DNA of 64,000 nucleotides from Oribacterium sp. NK2B42 (GTDB lineage: Bacteria; Bacillota; Clostridia; Lachnospirales; Lachnospiraceae), in the NCBI RefSeq assembly GCF_000424445.1, contig NZ_AUJX01000009.1, forward strand, positions 1-64,000. The letters run 5' to 3'. The notes beneath the pieces were generated by a model. The model searched no databases, was not told the DNA's origin, and saw nothing but the letters and a program-made list of their open reading frames with translations. Of this stretch, positions 34,347-43,305 are shown piece after piece. Position 1 is the stretch's first letter. Each line of letters opens with the position of its first letter. The translations under genes were made by a program, and so were the position numbers.

Positions 34347-35474
34347 TCATGTTTCCAGTCTTATCTGTCTCGACACCGAAAGTGCGATTCCCATCTCTCC
34401 CATCAGAATAAGGAGTGAAGTACCTCCGTAGCTTATGAAAGGAAGTGTAACACCGGTGTTCGGAATCGTATTTGTGGCAACGGCAATATTGAGTATTACC
34501 TGAAGTGCAACGTGGCACATGATTCCGATGGTAAGCATTGAACCAAAAAGGTCTCTGGCATTTCTTGCATCATCATAGAGTCTGTAGATGATGAAGGCAT
34601 AGATCAGTATGATGGACACTGCTCCGAAAAGTCCCAGCTCTTCGCAGATGATGGTGAAGATCATATCATTCTGCGCCTCCGGCATGAGGAACTTCTGAAC
34701 CGATTCACCGAGACCCTTTCCGAAGATTCCTCCGGAGCCTATGGCATAAAGTCCCTGCAATGTCTGGAAGGTTTCATCCGCATAGCTGGAAGGGTCTTTC
34801 CAGGCAAAAATTCTCGTAAGCTGATACTCCTGAAGGATGTTCAATCTTTGCAGGAGTCTCGCCACAGGATAGGCAAAAATGTAAACTGCGGTTCCCGCCA
34901 CACCTGCCGCAATGAAGGGAACCACCTTTTTACTTGATATCCATAACATGAAAAAGGTTATACCCAGGATGATCATAGCCGTTGAAAGATTTGATATGGC
35001 AATGAAAACTCCCGGAAGTACTCCCACTGCAGCAACCTGGAAAATGGTTTTCCATTCATGCATATGGTAGATTCTCTTCGTTATCAATGTTGACAGCATG
35101 ATGATAACCGCAACCTTCGTGACCTCCGAAGGCTGGAATCTGACTCCCGCAAGGTTGATCCATCTTGCGGATCCATGGGAAGCAACTCCGATAACCAGCG
35201 TTCCGATCTGAAGCAGGCAGGCAGCCGCAAAGATAGGTATACTGAATTTGGCATACAGATGATAGTCTATAAAGGACACCACCAGCATAAATGCTACGCC
35301 GCCCGCTGCAAAGATTGCCTGTCTCTTCAGGAAATACATTGCGTCATTCATGGAATTCTGTGCACTGTAGCCCGATGCCGAGTACATCAGCAGAAGTCCG
35401 AATCCTGTGATGAATATGATCGTAGACATCAAACTGAAGTCAAAGAAGTGTTTTATTTTCTTTTTCTTTCCCAA
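34347..35474 (-). CDS. ftsW: Cell division SEDS glycosyltransferase FtsW
   Basis: A 375-residue SEDS-family membrane protein with about ten helices. Diagnostic segments are RWINLAGVRFQPSEVTK (about 105-121), the long loop with QTLQGLYAIGSGG and GKGLGESVQKF, and the late GVTLPFISYGGTSL. It polymerises lipid II at the septum with its partner transpeptidase. Confidence 0.93.
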   Translation of the reverse strand: MGKKKKIKHFFDFSLMSTIIFITGFGLLLMYSASGYSAQNSMNDAMYFLKRQAIFAAGGVAFMLVVSFIDYHLYAKFSIPIFAAACLLQIGTLVIGVASHGSARWINLAGVRFQPSEVTKVAVIIMLSTLITKRIYHMHEWKTIFQVAAVGVLPGVFIAISNLSTAMIILGITFFMLWISSKKVVPFIAAGVAGTAVYIFAYPVARLLQRLNILQEYQLTRIFAWKDPSSYADETFQTLQGLYAIGSGGIFGKGLGESVQKFLMPEAQNDMIFTIICEELGLFGAVSIILIYAFIIYRLYDDARNARDLFGSMLTIGIMCHVALQVILNIAVATNTIPNTGVTLPFISYGGTSLLILMGEMGIALSVSRQIRLET

Positions 35475-35509
35475 ATATTATTCCCCCTCTGACCAATCGA
35501 GTCTGCTCT

Positions 35510-36874
35510 TCAGAGCGCATTCACACATTCCTTGAAGATGCGGCCTCTTTCCTCGAAGTTCTTGAACATACCCCAGGATGCGCAGGCAGGGCTCAGAAGC
35601 ACGTAGTCTCCGGCCTCGGCATATGCCGCGCTGGCCTTCACTGCCTCTTCCATATCCTCCGCAAATACAACATTGGTGAAACCGTATTTCTTAGCGCAGT
35701 CTGCGATAATGTTTCTGGTCTGACCTATGAGTATAAGATATTTAACTCTTCCTTCGAAAAGCTTGCACCAGTCATCAAACGGTATCTCCTTGTCATAACC
35801 TCCTCCGATAAGAATCGTAGGTCCCGGCATGGCAAGCAGTGCCTTGATTGCAGCATCAGGATTTGTGCCCTTGGAGTCATTATAATATCTTACTCCGTTT
35901 CTTTCTCTCACAAATTCTATACGGTGCTCAACCGGCTTGAAATTCTTAACCGCCTTCAGAATCTTCTTCATGGGAACATCCATATGCATGCATACGGCAA
36001 TGGCACACATGATATTCTCATAGTTATGCGCTCCCAGAAGATTTGTCTCATGGACATCCAGAAGAACCTCATCGGTTCCGTCATTAACATAATGGATATT
36101 CGGTTCTTTATAATATAATCCCTGTTTCAGTATATGTGAAGTACTGAACCAGATAACCTTCGGCTTTAACGACTTTCTCTTTCCAAACTTCTTAAGTTCC
36201 GGATCGTCATAATTTAAAACAATATAGTCCTCCTCTGTCTGATTGAGGGCTATATCCTCCTTGACTCTCGCATAATTCTTCATGGTCTTATGCCTGTCAA
36301 GGTGATCCGGGGTAATGTTGGTAATGCAGGAAACATGTGGATGGAAATCCATGATCGTCTCCAGCTGGAAGGAGCTTACCTCAAGAACAGTGGCAGAATC
36401 ATCCTTTGTTTCAAGGGCCTCCGCTGTATAAGGGTTGCCAATGTTTCCGCAAATATGCGTATCCGCGTACTCTTCCTGAAGGATCTCTCCGATGAGAGAT
36501 ACCGTAGTTGTCTTTCCGTTTGTTCCGGTTACCGCACAAAGCTTTCCTTTGCTTGACTGGTATGCCAGCTCTATCTCACCCCAGATAGGGATCTTGGCTG
36601 TATCAAGCATTTTCACAAATGGCTTGTCAAGAGGTATTCCCGGACTTATAACCGCAAGATCCACCTGTATGAGATCCGCAGGTTTCAGCTCACCTGCTAT
36701 AACAGTAACCTGTGCTTTTTTGTCAAAATTTTTCAGGAGCTGCAGCTTATCAAGCTCCGCATTTGAGTCATAGAGGATAACCTCTCCTCCCAGACTAAGG
36801 ATCTGCTTTGTTGCACAGATCCCGCTCTTTCCCGTGCCCAGCACGAGCACCTTCCGACTTTTCATACTATTCAC
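35510..36874 (-). CDS. murD: UDP-N-acetylmuramoyl-L-alanine--D-glutamate ligase
   Basis: A 454-residue ATP-dependent Mur ligase that adds D-glutamate to UDP-MurNAc-L-Ala. It has the N-terminal Rossmann-like domain (LVLGTGKSGICA), P-loop VTGTNGKTTT (about 115), NITPDHLDRH, and the C-terminal HRIEFVRERNGVRYYNDSKGTNPDA. It lies 35 bp upstream of ftsW in the same operon. Confidence 0.95.
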   Translation of the reverse strand: MNSMKSRKVLVLGTGKSGICATKQILSLGGEVILYDSNAELDKLQLLKNFDKKAQVTVIAGELKPADLIQVDLAVISPGIPLDKPFVKMLDTAKIPIWGEIELAYQSSKGKLCAVTGTNGKTTTVSLIGEILQEEYADTHICGNIGNPYTAEALETKDDSATVLEVSSFQLETIMDFHPHVSCITNITPDHLDRHKTMKNYARVKEDIALNQTEEDYIVLNYDDPELKKFGKRKSLKPKVIWFSTSHILKQGLYYKEPNIHYVNDGTDEVLLDVHETNLLGAHNYENIMCAIAVCMHMDVPMKKILKAVKNFKPVEHRIEFVRERNGVRYYNDSKGTNPDAAIKALLAMPGPTILIGGGYDKEIPFDDWCKLFEGRVKYLILIGQTRNIIADCAKKYGFTNVVFAEDMEEAVKASAAYAEAGDYVLLSPACASWGMFKNFEERGRIFKECVNAL

Positions 36875-36983
36875 CCCGCCTAATTTTTCACGCTTAATCT
36901 TATCTCATTTTGATGTACAGGAATCCTTCAAGGCATCCTTCAGCCCGCAGGCAGTCAGCATTAAACCCTGATTCACTCACTCT

Positions 36984-37940
36984 TTACATCCCAAGTGCAG
37001 CAATAAGACAAAGCAATATCGTAATTATTGTAAACACTGTCACGACCTTAGTCTCAGACCATCCTCCCAACTCAAAATGGTGGTGTATCGGTGCCATTCG
37101 GAAGATACGCTTACCATGAGTTGCCTTAAAATAAGTCACCTGAATAATGACTGACAGTACTTCCACGAGATAAATCAGTGCAAAAAACGGTATAAAAAGC
37201 GGGATTTCCATTTCAAATGCAGCCGCCGCCACAAAACCACCTAAAGCGAGAGATCCGGTATCTCCCATGAATATCTTTGCCGGATGACTGTTGTATACCA
37301 AAAAGCCGAAAAGGCTGCCGCAAACCGCGCCTGCAATGGGTACAAGTCCTCCATCGCCCTTGAACATGCTGACAAAGGCGATAAACATCGCTATAACTGC
37401 CGTAACGGAGCTTGCAAGTCCGTCGATGCCGTCTGTAAAATTGGCACCGTTGTCTGTTCCGAGCACTATAAAAAGAAGTGCAGGAACATAGAGCCATCCC
37501 AGATCCAGATAGAAATCCGTAAAGGGAACCCTCATGAGATTTCTGTAATCCGGAGAAAGGTACAGATATATGCCGAAGATCAGAGTGAATACAAACTGGC
37601 AGGCAAATTTCTGTTTCGGATTGAAGCCCTCGGACTGGTGCTTAACCACCTTTAAATAATCGTCTATAAAGCCAACGATTGCAAAACCCACTGTAAGAAG
37701 CAGTACAGGAAGGATCTTCGGATAACGTACCGCATAAATACCACTTACAATGGTTATGGCCAGTACGAAAACGATACCTCCCATGGTGGGCGTACCCTGC
37801 TTTTTAAGATGTGACTCAGGTCCGTCGTCACGAACCTGCTGTCCGAACTTCAGCTTATGAAGCTCGGGTATGGCAAAGGGCATGACAGCTGCAACTATCA
37901 GAAAGCCCAAAAATACCGATATTACCAGATCAAGATACAT
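36984..37940 (-). CDS. mraY: Phospho-N-acetylmuramoyl-pentapeptide transferase
   Basis: A 318-residue polytopic enzyme that makes lipid I. It shows KKQGTPTMGG (about 46-55), the Asp-rich FIDDYLK, TDGIDGLA, and APIHHHFE near the end. I choose ATG 37940 (MYLDLVISVF): GGAG lies 6 nt upstream and the family starts here. The longer frame starting VPPTKGGGM reads the family D repeat. A leader ORF of 26 codons overlaps the start out of frame. Confidence 0.93.
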   Translation of the reverse strand: MYLDLVISVFLGFLIVAAVMPFAIPELHKLKFGQQVRDDGPESHLKKQGTPTMGGIVFVLAITIVSGIYAVRYPKILPVLLLTVGFAIVGFIDDYLKVVKHQSEGFNPKQKFACQFVFTLIFGIYLYLSPDYRNLMRVPFTDFYLDLGWLYVPALLFIVLGTDNGANFTDGIDGLASSVTAVIAMFIAFVSMFKGDGGLVPIAGAVCGSLFGFLVYNSHPAKIFMGDTGSLALGGFVAAAAFEMEIPLFIPFFALIYLVEVLSVIIQVTYFKATHGKRIFRMAPIHHHFELGGWSETKVVTVFTIITILLCLIAALGM

Positions 37941-38002
37941 ACTAATCTCCATTCCGCCACCTTTGGTCGGCGGCACAAATAGTGATGAAAAGTATTTTTC
38001 AC
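37922..38002 (-). CDS. Repeat-encoded leader ORF upstream of mraY (26 codons)
   Basis: GTG at 38002 with GGAGG 5 nt upstream opens a frame VKNTFHHYLCRRPKVAEW, then RLVCILIW, ending in a TAA inside the mraY coding region. It corresponds to the nrdG leader ORF with three changes in the first 18 codons. Its stop falls 18 nt past the mraY ATG, so it might affect mraY initiation. Confidence 0.35.
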   Translation of the reverse strand: MKNTFHHYLCRRPKVAEWRLVCILIW

Positions 38003-38014
38003 ACTAACCTCCAT
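37949..38014. repeat. Family D leader repeat, copy upstream of mraY
   Basis: CCATTCCGCCACCTTTGGTC then GGCGGCACAAATAGTGATGA matches the units at 19787-19901 nearly base for base. Traces of a second unit (CACTAACCTCCATGAG) follow, after which similarity stops. Confidence 0.75.
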
Positions 38015-38173
38015 GAGTCAAACACAAGTCTGATTTTATCCTGACTTGTATCTGACCCACCAAATAAGTTTGAAATAGCTCCAAACTCTTCACTTTAATT
38101 GTTGAAACCCTGAAACCCAGGCATTAGCACAGCCCTTGAGTTCAAGTCTTATTATAATGACATTTCTGCCTGA
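38015..38173. other. Spacer between ftsI and mraY
   Basis: I see no gene, promoter or clear hairpin in this 159-bp stretch. Confidence 0.3.
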
Positions 38174-40441
38174 TTAATCTTCTGCTTCCTCAGCTTCTCC
38201 CGTCTCCTCACCGCTGTTCGGAACCGCGTCGGGGATCTCGAAGCCCTCATCATCACCGGAGATCACCTCATCGGTAACGGGTGGTGCCTGAGTACGGACG
38301 ATGGCATTACCCTCTTCATCAGTTTCGGCTGTCTCGGACTCTCCGCCCTCGTTCTCAGCATCTGAACCGGTAGTCACCTGCTCCCCCATAGCTTCATTTG
38401 AAATACCCTCTGAACTGTTCGACAGCTTCTTGTTAATGCTGTCTTCCGGATCAGTATCACTTACAGGAGGGATATTCAGGAACTGAAGGGCATCGTTCAT
38501 GATCTTTCTTTCTATGAAGATCGCAAAAGATGCCGTAGCCTGTGCCTCACCCACAAGATTCGGAGTATCTACTATAACATATACAACAATTTGTGGATCC
38601 TCAACCGGCGCAAAGCCAATAAAGGAAACAAGATAGTTCTTTGCGGAACGGGGGATCTTCTCCGCTGTTCCGGTCTTTCCGCCTACGTGATAGCCCTGGA
38701 TTTTCGCCTTGGTACCGGTACCGCCTTCAACGGTCTGGTACAGAGCCTCCCTCAGGAAATCACTGGTAGACTTTGAACAGGTGGTTCTAAGTATCTCAGG
38801 CTTCACATCCTGGATCACTGTGCCGTTTCCGTTAAGAATCTGCTTAACCACATGAGGCTTATAATAATTACCGCCGTTCACGATACTGCAGTAAGCCGCA
38901 GCCATCTGAACCATGGTGACGTTGTAGTTCTGACCGAAAGAGTTTGTGGCAAGAGTCGTACGTCCGAGACCCTCTGCCGGATAAACAAGAGTTGAAGTAT
39001 CAGCTTCAGCAGGAAGATCGATTCCGGTCTTTTCTCCAAAACCGAAAATATGCTGGTACTTAACGAAATTCTCGGCCCCAAGTGCAAATGCTGTGTTCAT
39101 GAGGTAAACATTACAGGATCTCATAAGACCTGTCTGTGCGTCGATAATGCCGTCACCGTTATGATTATGGCAGCGGATTCTCCAGGTATGGATACCGTCG
39201 CTGAGAGCTATGAAGCCTTCACAGTTAAAGGTGGTTGAAGGAGTAATGGCTCTCTCTTCAAGGGCTGCCGCAAGAGTAATGGACTTGGCGGTTGAACCCG
39301 GCTCATAGGTATCGGAGATCACAACATTTCTCCATACCTGGTTCCAGGCAACCTGTTTACCAAAGGAAAGGATTTCATCCTCTGAGAAATACTTTCCAAC
39401 CTCATCCACGGAAATCTTTTCTGCATCGGGATTCTGTCTTTTATAAACTCCCACTGCCTCTTTTCTTCCAAGCTCCATGAGATCAGAGTTTGTGTACTTT
39501 GACTCATCCAGCTCTCTCGGATTATTAAGGTCGAACTGGTTGGTGGAACCCATGGCAAGGATCTCACCGGTCTTCGGGTCCATAACGATGGCACCTGCCA
39601 CCTTGGAACCTACGTCGTCATTCTGCCACTCATTGAGATACTTCTCAAGGGACATCTGAATATTTGTATTGATGGTGGTGACCACAGTCTCACCGTCTGT
39701 CGGCTCCTTAAGGACAGACTTGAGCTTTGTATCGTTGTCCAGATACCCGTACTCACGGCCATTGATCCCCATGAGAGTTTCATTATAATACTGCTCCACA
39801 CCTCCGGTTCCCACAGAACCGTCAGCGCTGGAGAAACCGATGACATTGCAGGCGAGTGAGCCGTAGGGATACATTCGCTTGTACTCGTCCTCAAACCATA
39901 TGCCTCGGACACGGGCCTTCTCACCCTTTTTCACATAAGTAGCGTTCTGATTTTTGATATACTCTTCAAACCCCGACTTTTCATCATAGGAAAGCTCCTT
40001 CTTATACTTAACATAAGACTTGTCAGCCTTCTCTTTGATGAGTGTCCGTAGTTCACCTTCATCATAACTAAAGTAGGATACCAGAGCCTGAATAGTAGGC
40101 TCCACATATCTGTCTCCCTCACCGGAATGGATGACCTTGGGATCCAGGATAAGATTATATACCTTCTGGCTTGTGGCAAGCACTGTACCGTTCCTGTCCA
40201 TGATGTCTCCGCGTCTGAAAGGAATGGTACGGGAGTCATAGGACGCCTGTCTCTGTGAAAGAACTATCTTATTATACTCCTCGCTGTTATTTTTCACCAG
40301 CATGTATATCGCCACGATAAGGGCAATTAAAGCTAGCATTATCACACCAAGTGTGACGGCTAGCTTTCTCTGCATAAAAGGGGAAAGAATCTTTCCCCTT
40401 TTTACTTTTCTTTCATTATCAGTATTTTGGGATGTTCTCAT
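38174..40441 (-). CDS. ftsI: Class B penicillin-binding protein (FtsI/PBP2B-like transpeptidase)
   Basis: A 755-residue septal transpeptidase: short cytosolic N-terminus, membrane anchor (about 29-50), PBP dimer domain beginning RTIPFRRGDIMDRNG, and transpeptidase domain. The nucleophile motif is STAK in EPGSTAKS (about 380), SxN is SCN, and KTG is GGKTGTAEK. A long acidic extracellular tail follows, without PASTA domains. The start overlaps the 3' end of ftsL by 23 nt. SpoVD-like paralogues are an alternative, but the location fits cell division. Confidence 0.92.
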   Translation of the reverse strand: MRTSQNTDNERKVKRGKILSPFMQRKLAVTLGVIMLALIALIVAIYMLVKNNSEEYNKIVLSQRQASYDSRTIPFRRGDIMDRNGTVLATSQKVYNLILDPKVIHSGEGDRYVEPTIQALVSYFSYDEGELRTLIKEKADKSYVKYKKELSYDEKSGFEEYIKNQNATYVKKGEKARVRGIWFEDEYKRMYPYGSLACNVIGFSSADGSVGTGGVEQYYNETLMGINGREYGYLDNDTKLKSVLKEPTDGETVVTTINTNIQMSLEKYLNEWQNDDVGSKVAGAIVMDPKTGEILAMGSTNQFDLNNPRELDESKYTNSDLMELGRKEAVGVYKRQNPDAEKISVDEVGKYFSEDEILSFGKQVAWNQVWRNVVISDTYEPGSTAKSITLAAALEERAITPSTTFNCEGFIALSDGIHTWRIRCHNHNGDGIIDAQTGLMRSCNVYLMNTAFALGAENFVKYQHIFGFGEKTGIDLPAEADTSTLVYPAEGLGRTTLATNSFGQNYNVTMVQMAAAYCSIVNGGNYYKPHVVKQILNGNGTVIQDVKPEILRTTCSKSTSDFLREALYQTVEGGTGTKAKIQGYHVGGKTGTAEKIPRSAKNYLVSFIGFAPVEDPQIVVYVIVDTPNLVGEAQATASFAIFIERKIMNDALQFLNIPPVSDTDPEDSINKKLSNSSEGISNEAMGEQVTTGSDAENEGGESETAETDEEGNAIVRTQAPPVTDEVISGDDEGFEIPDAVPNSGEETGEAEEAED

Positions 40442-40949
40442 ATTGTCTTACGTACTCGCTTTCAGTCTTATCATATACTATGGTCTGACTGTCATCAGCA
40501 TAAACCATACCTAACTCCTGAGTTGCAACACGGTAAATCCTGTCAAGATCCAGTGAAGTATCGATACTGTTCTGAAGAGCATCGTTTTCGGACTTAAGCT
40601 GATCAAGCTGCTGCTTCATAAGCTCTATGGAATGAATCCTCGTATTTATATTTGTCTGCAGGCGGATGTAAGAAAAGCACATCAAAAGCGTGCACGTAAG
40701 AGCAATCGTAAGAGTCGCGATGAATGGTGCATCCATCTCCACTGTCTTGTTTCTGAGTCTCTCCTGCTGGGCTCTGTACTGCTTCTCTCTATCCTGTAAT
40801 ATCTTTTCACGCTCAAGGGCCTTCTGCTGCTTACGCTTTTGACGCAGCGCCTCCTGACGTCTTTCCTGTACCTTACGTACAGTATTTCCATCCACATAAG
40901 TTCTGGCTATTCCAGATGTTGTCGCTGCACCCTTACGTACTCGTGCCAT
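40419..40949 (-). CDS. ftsL: FtsL-like division protein
   Basis: A 176-residue bitopic protein. A long basic, Gln/Arg/Lys-rich cytosolic coiled-coil region (about 25-70) precedes one membrane helix (FIATLTIALTCTLLMCFSYI). A short extracellular coiled coil follows (ELMKQQLDQLKSENDALQNSI) with the FtsL-like A-x-x-ELGMV segment. The cytosolic part is longer than in typical FtsL. Position between rsmH and ftsI supports the call. Confidence 0.8.
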   Translation of the reverse strand: MARVRKGAATTSGIARTYVDGNTVRKVQERRQEALRQKRKQQKALEREKILQDREKQYRAQQERLRNKTVEMDAPFIATLTIALTCTLLMCFSYIRLQTNINTRIHSIELMKQQLDQLKSENDALQNSIDTSLDLDRIYRVATQELGMVYADDSQTIVYDKTESEYVRQYENIPKY

Positions 40950-41070
40950 AACTACTCCTCCCCAAAATTCCTAACGGCCCCTCTTACCGCATATAACAGG
41001 AACTATATAAAAGCCATCCCTGGCTGTGCGACCAATCCATGGCCAAAGGCTGTCCTTCGGCCGGTGCCCT

Positions 41071-41280
41071 TTGTTTCTGTCTGATGCTAATGTCTGCAAG
41101 TTGTAAACTATGCTGTCCGTTTTACAAGTCTCTGTGTTTCCTGTTTCTGTCTGCTGCTGATGTCTGCCTGTTGTAAACCACACTGTCCGTTTTAGTAGTC
41201 TCAGTTTTCTTTATCTCTGCCGGATGCTTATGTCTACATGCCGTAAACTCTGCTGTCCGTTTTATGATTCTGTGTGTTTC
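41071..41280. repeat. Three degenerate tandem units of 69-70 bp between rsmH and ftsL
   Basis: CTGTCCGTTTTA recurs at about 41113, 41183 and 41253 with flanks TGTCTGC...GTAAAC. The unit nearest rsmH contains the last codons and stop of rsmH, so the array probably arose by duplicating the gene's end. It lies inside the mra/fts operon, in a 312-bp gap with no other gene. Confidence 0.65.
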
Positions 41281-42203
41281 TCGAAAATTCTGAGCTTTGC
41301 GCTCTTGGATCTTGAATTTTCCAAAAGCTCCTGTTCACTTGGAAGTATCGGCTTCCTGGTGATAACTCTGCCTTTTGATTTCCTTCCGCAGGTGCAGATC
41401 GGAAACGACCGCGGGCAAACGCACGGCTTCTCGGCTGTGCGGAATTTGTTTTTTACTATTCTGTCCTCTAAAGAATGGAAGGTGATGATGCAAAGTCTTC
41501 CGTCCTCCTCAAGGGCATCGATCATCTTGTCTATGGAATCCTCAAGTACATCCAGTTCCCGGTTCAGTTCGATACGTATCGCCTGAAAAGTTCTCTTTGC
41601 GGGATGTCCCGAGGTTGCCCTGATCCTTGCGGGAATGGCTCCCGAAATGATCTCTGACAGTTCAAATGTTGTCTCTATGCGCTTCTTCTCACGATACTGA
41701 CAGATATGCTTTGCGATATTCTGTGCAAATCTGTCCTCCCCGTAGTTTTTGATCATGTGAAAGAGCTGAGACTCAGTGTAATCATTAACAATATCAGCTG
41801 CAGTTATGGGATTTCTGTCGTCCATCCTCATGTCCAGCGGCGCATCCGCCCTGTAGCTGAAGCCTCTCTCCGCGGTGTCAAGCTGATAACTTGAAACTCC
41901 GAGGTCGAGGTAGATACCATTGACCTTGCTGATTGAAAGATCCTGAAGCACTTTGTCGATGGCTTCGTAGTTGCTTCGAACTATGGTGACCTTGTCCTTG
42001 TGGTCCTTCAGTCTTTCTGTTGCTGCCGCTATGGCATCCTTATCCTGATCTATACCGATAAGTCTTCCTTCCGATGATAATCTTTCACAGACAAGTGATG
42101 CATGTCCGCCGCCGCCCAGGGTTCCGTCTACATAGATTCCGTCCGGTTTAATGTTAAGTCCATCTACTGTTTCATGTAAAAGAACGGAATAATGTTTAAA
42201 CAT
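41262..42203 (-). CDS. rsmH: 16S rRNA (cytosine-1402-N4) methyltransferase
   Basis: A 313-residue SAM-dependent methyltransferase with [11 protein letters not shown] (about 26-36), [24 protein letters not shown] and [13 protein letters not shown] CxCP-type cysteine cluster ([15 protein letters not shown]) lies near the C-terminus. Its ATG overlaps the mraZ stop by one base (TGATG). Confidence 0.96.
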   Translation of the reverse strand: MFKHYSVLLHETVDGLNIKPDGIYVDGTLGGGGHASLVCERLSSEGRLIGIDQDKDAIAAATERLKDHKDKVTIVRSNYEAIDKVLQDLSISKVNGIYLDLGVSSYQLDTAERGFSYRADAPLDMRMDDRNPITAADIVNDYTESQLFHMIKNYGEDRFAQNIAKHICQYREKKRIETTFELSEIISGAIPARIRATSGHPAKRTFQAIRIELNRELDVLEDSIDKMIDALEEDGRLCIITFHSLEDRIVKNKFRTAEKPCVCPRSFPICTCGRKSKGRVITRKPILPSEQELLENSRSKSAKLRIFEKHTES

Positions 42204-42631
42204 CAGATACCAAGGCCTTCCCAGTCGGCTTCAAGAGCTTCCTCATCATCAAAATTGTACTTTTCGTTGTAAAGATCAGCGTTCCATATCTCAATGTGGT
42301 CTCCCACGCCGAGTAATGTAATGTCCTTATCGAGGTTCGCTTTGTCTCTGAGAACCGGTGGAATAAGGATCCTTCCCTGCTTATCTAACTCGCAGGTGTT
42401 GGCAGAACCGAGGAGAAATCTTTTAAGGCCTCTGGCCTTCTCATTTGTCATAGGAAGAGCATTTAACTTGTTTTCAAGGATTTCCCACTCCTTAGCTGCA
42501 TACATGGCAAGACATCCGTCCAAGCTTCTTGTAACCGTGAACTCCGTTCCGAGCTGGTCTCTGAACTTGGCGGGAATAATAAGTCTGCCCTTGGCATCTA
42601 GGTTGTGGTGATATTCTCCTGTAAATGACAT
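42203..42631 (-). CDS. mraZ: Transcriptional regulator MraZ
   Basis: A 142-residue protein with two SpoVT/AbrB-like halves ([18 protein letters not shown] and [15 protein letters not shown]), each with the conserved D-x-x-GR. MraZ binds repeats in its own promoter and controls the mra/fts cluster. Three matching repeats lie 10-40 bp upstream of the ATG. Confidence 0.96.
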   Translation of the reverse strand: MSFTGEYHHNLDAKGRLIIPAKFRDQLGTEFTVTRSLDGCLAMYAAKEWEILENKLNALPMTNEKARGLKRFLLGSANTCELDKQGRILIPPVLRDKANLDKDITLLGVGDHIEIWNADLYNEKYNFDDEEALEADWEGLGI

Positions 42632-42640
42632 ATCCCTTTC

Positions 42641-42670
42641 CTACCACTTTCTACCACTTTCTACCACTTC
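42641..42670 (-). promoter_or_regulatory. MraZ operator: three 10-bp direct repeats
   Basis: CTACCACTTT is repeated three times head to tail (last copy ends in C). On the minus strand this gives AAGTGGTAGA with 10-bp period, fitting the GTGG-type MraZ boxes. It lies just downstream of the predicted -10. Confidence 0.7.
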
Positions 42671-42677
42671 TATAAAT

Positions 42678-42706
42678 ATAATGCAATTTTTTACCATGGG
42701 TGTCAA
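42678..42706 (-). promoter_or_regulatory. Promoter of the mra/fts cluster
   Basis: Minus-strand TTGACA (42706-42701) and CATTAT (42683-42678) are 17 nt apart, directly before the MraZ repeats. Confidence 0.6.
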
Positions 42707-42972
42707 GCTAAGATACCGTAATAATGGGGGTAAGATTCCAGAATTTTATAATGATTTTTTATGGGATTTTTATATTAATTTATTCTTTTTTTCTGGGGAA
42801 TTTTAATTGTATTAATGGGGAGTTTTCGAAAATTTTAGAGATTTTTGGCGGAATTTCGCGAGTTTTTAGGGAGGGATTCCGGGGCGGCGGGTTCGCGGCT
42901 TCGCTTCGCGTTTGCCGGTGGGGGAAAGTGGGAAGGTAAGAATAGTATCTTTTTTTGGGGTAAAAATTGCAA
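42707..42972. other. Spacer with no gene upstream of the mra/fts promoter
   Basis: An AT-rich half (42720-42860) is followed by an abruptly GC-rich patch (42875-42930, GGGGCGGCGGGTTCGCGGC) that can fold on itself. I see no coding frame. Confidence 0.3.
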
Positions 42973-43026
42973 AAAAAACGGTGGAGGGAAATCCCAAAAC
43001 TATGGGATTTCCCTCCACCGTTTTTT
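42973..43026. terminator. Perfect 24-bp hairpin, bidirectional terminator
   Basis: AAAAAACGGTGGAGGGAAAT plus CCCA pairs with its exact complement around a 6-nt loop. The arms end in A6/T6 tracts, so it works in both directions. Confidence 0.7.
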
Positions 43027-43036
43027 GAAATGGTAC

Positions 43037-43226
43037 GGAAAATGGAAGGGACGCGTGACGGCTCACGAAGTAATAAGGAGAAAATGCCATTTAAATGCGC
43101 TACGCGCAGGCATTTTCGCTTGATTTCGGCTTACGCCGAAACAGCCTCGTCGCCTGGGGGCATCAGCATTTCTCACGAAACGCTGATAAGGTTCGCAAGC
43201 CTAGCCACACATCCCTTCCATTTTCC
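43037..43226. repeat. 190-bp nested palindromic element
   Basis: Outer arms GGAAAATGGAAGGGA (43037-43051) and their complement (43212-43226) enclose several hairpins: AAAATGCC/GGCATTTT with inner TGCGC/GCGCA, TTTCGGC/GCCGAAA with a TTAC loop, and ATCAGC..TTTC/GAAA..GCTGAT. The layout is a multi-branched stem. No ORF is present. It may be a REP cluster or a structured RNA. Confidence 0.55.
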
Positions 43227-43305
43227 TCACTTTACGAAAGGCGGTAGTAGAATAGTCTTAAGCATTGCTTTCTTTACTAAAATCGCATTTATGTCAAGAA
43301 GTACA

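Noticed and set aside
37940-37976. Longer N-terminus of MraY starting VPPTKGGGM
   Set aside because: It is repeat sequence. The internal ATG has GGAG at 6 nt and matches the usual MraY start.
41071-41280. Possible CRISPR-like array
   Set aside because: The units are contiguous 69-70 bp degenerate tandem repeats without unique spacers, and no cas genes are present.
42866-43123. Short frames across the nested palindromes
   Set aside because: They consist of hairpin arms and GC-rich repeat sequence with no ribosome site; the structure is better explained at the DNA or RNA level.
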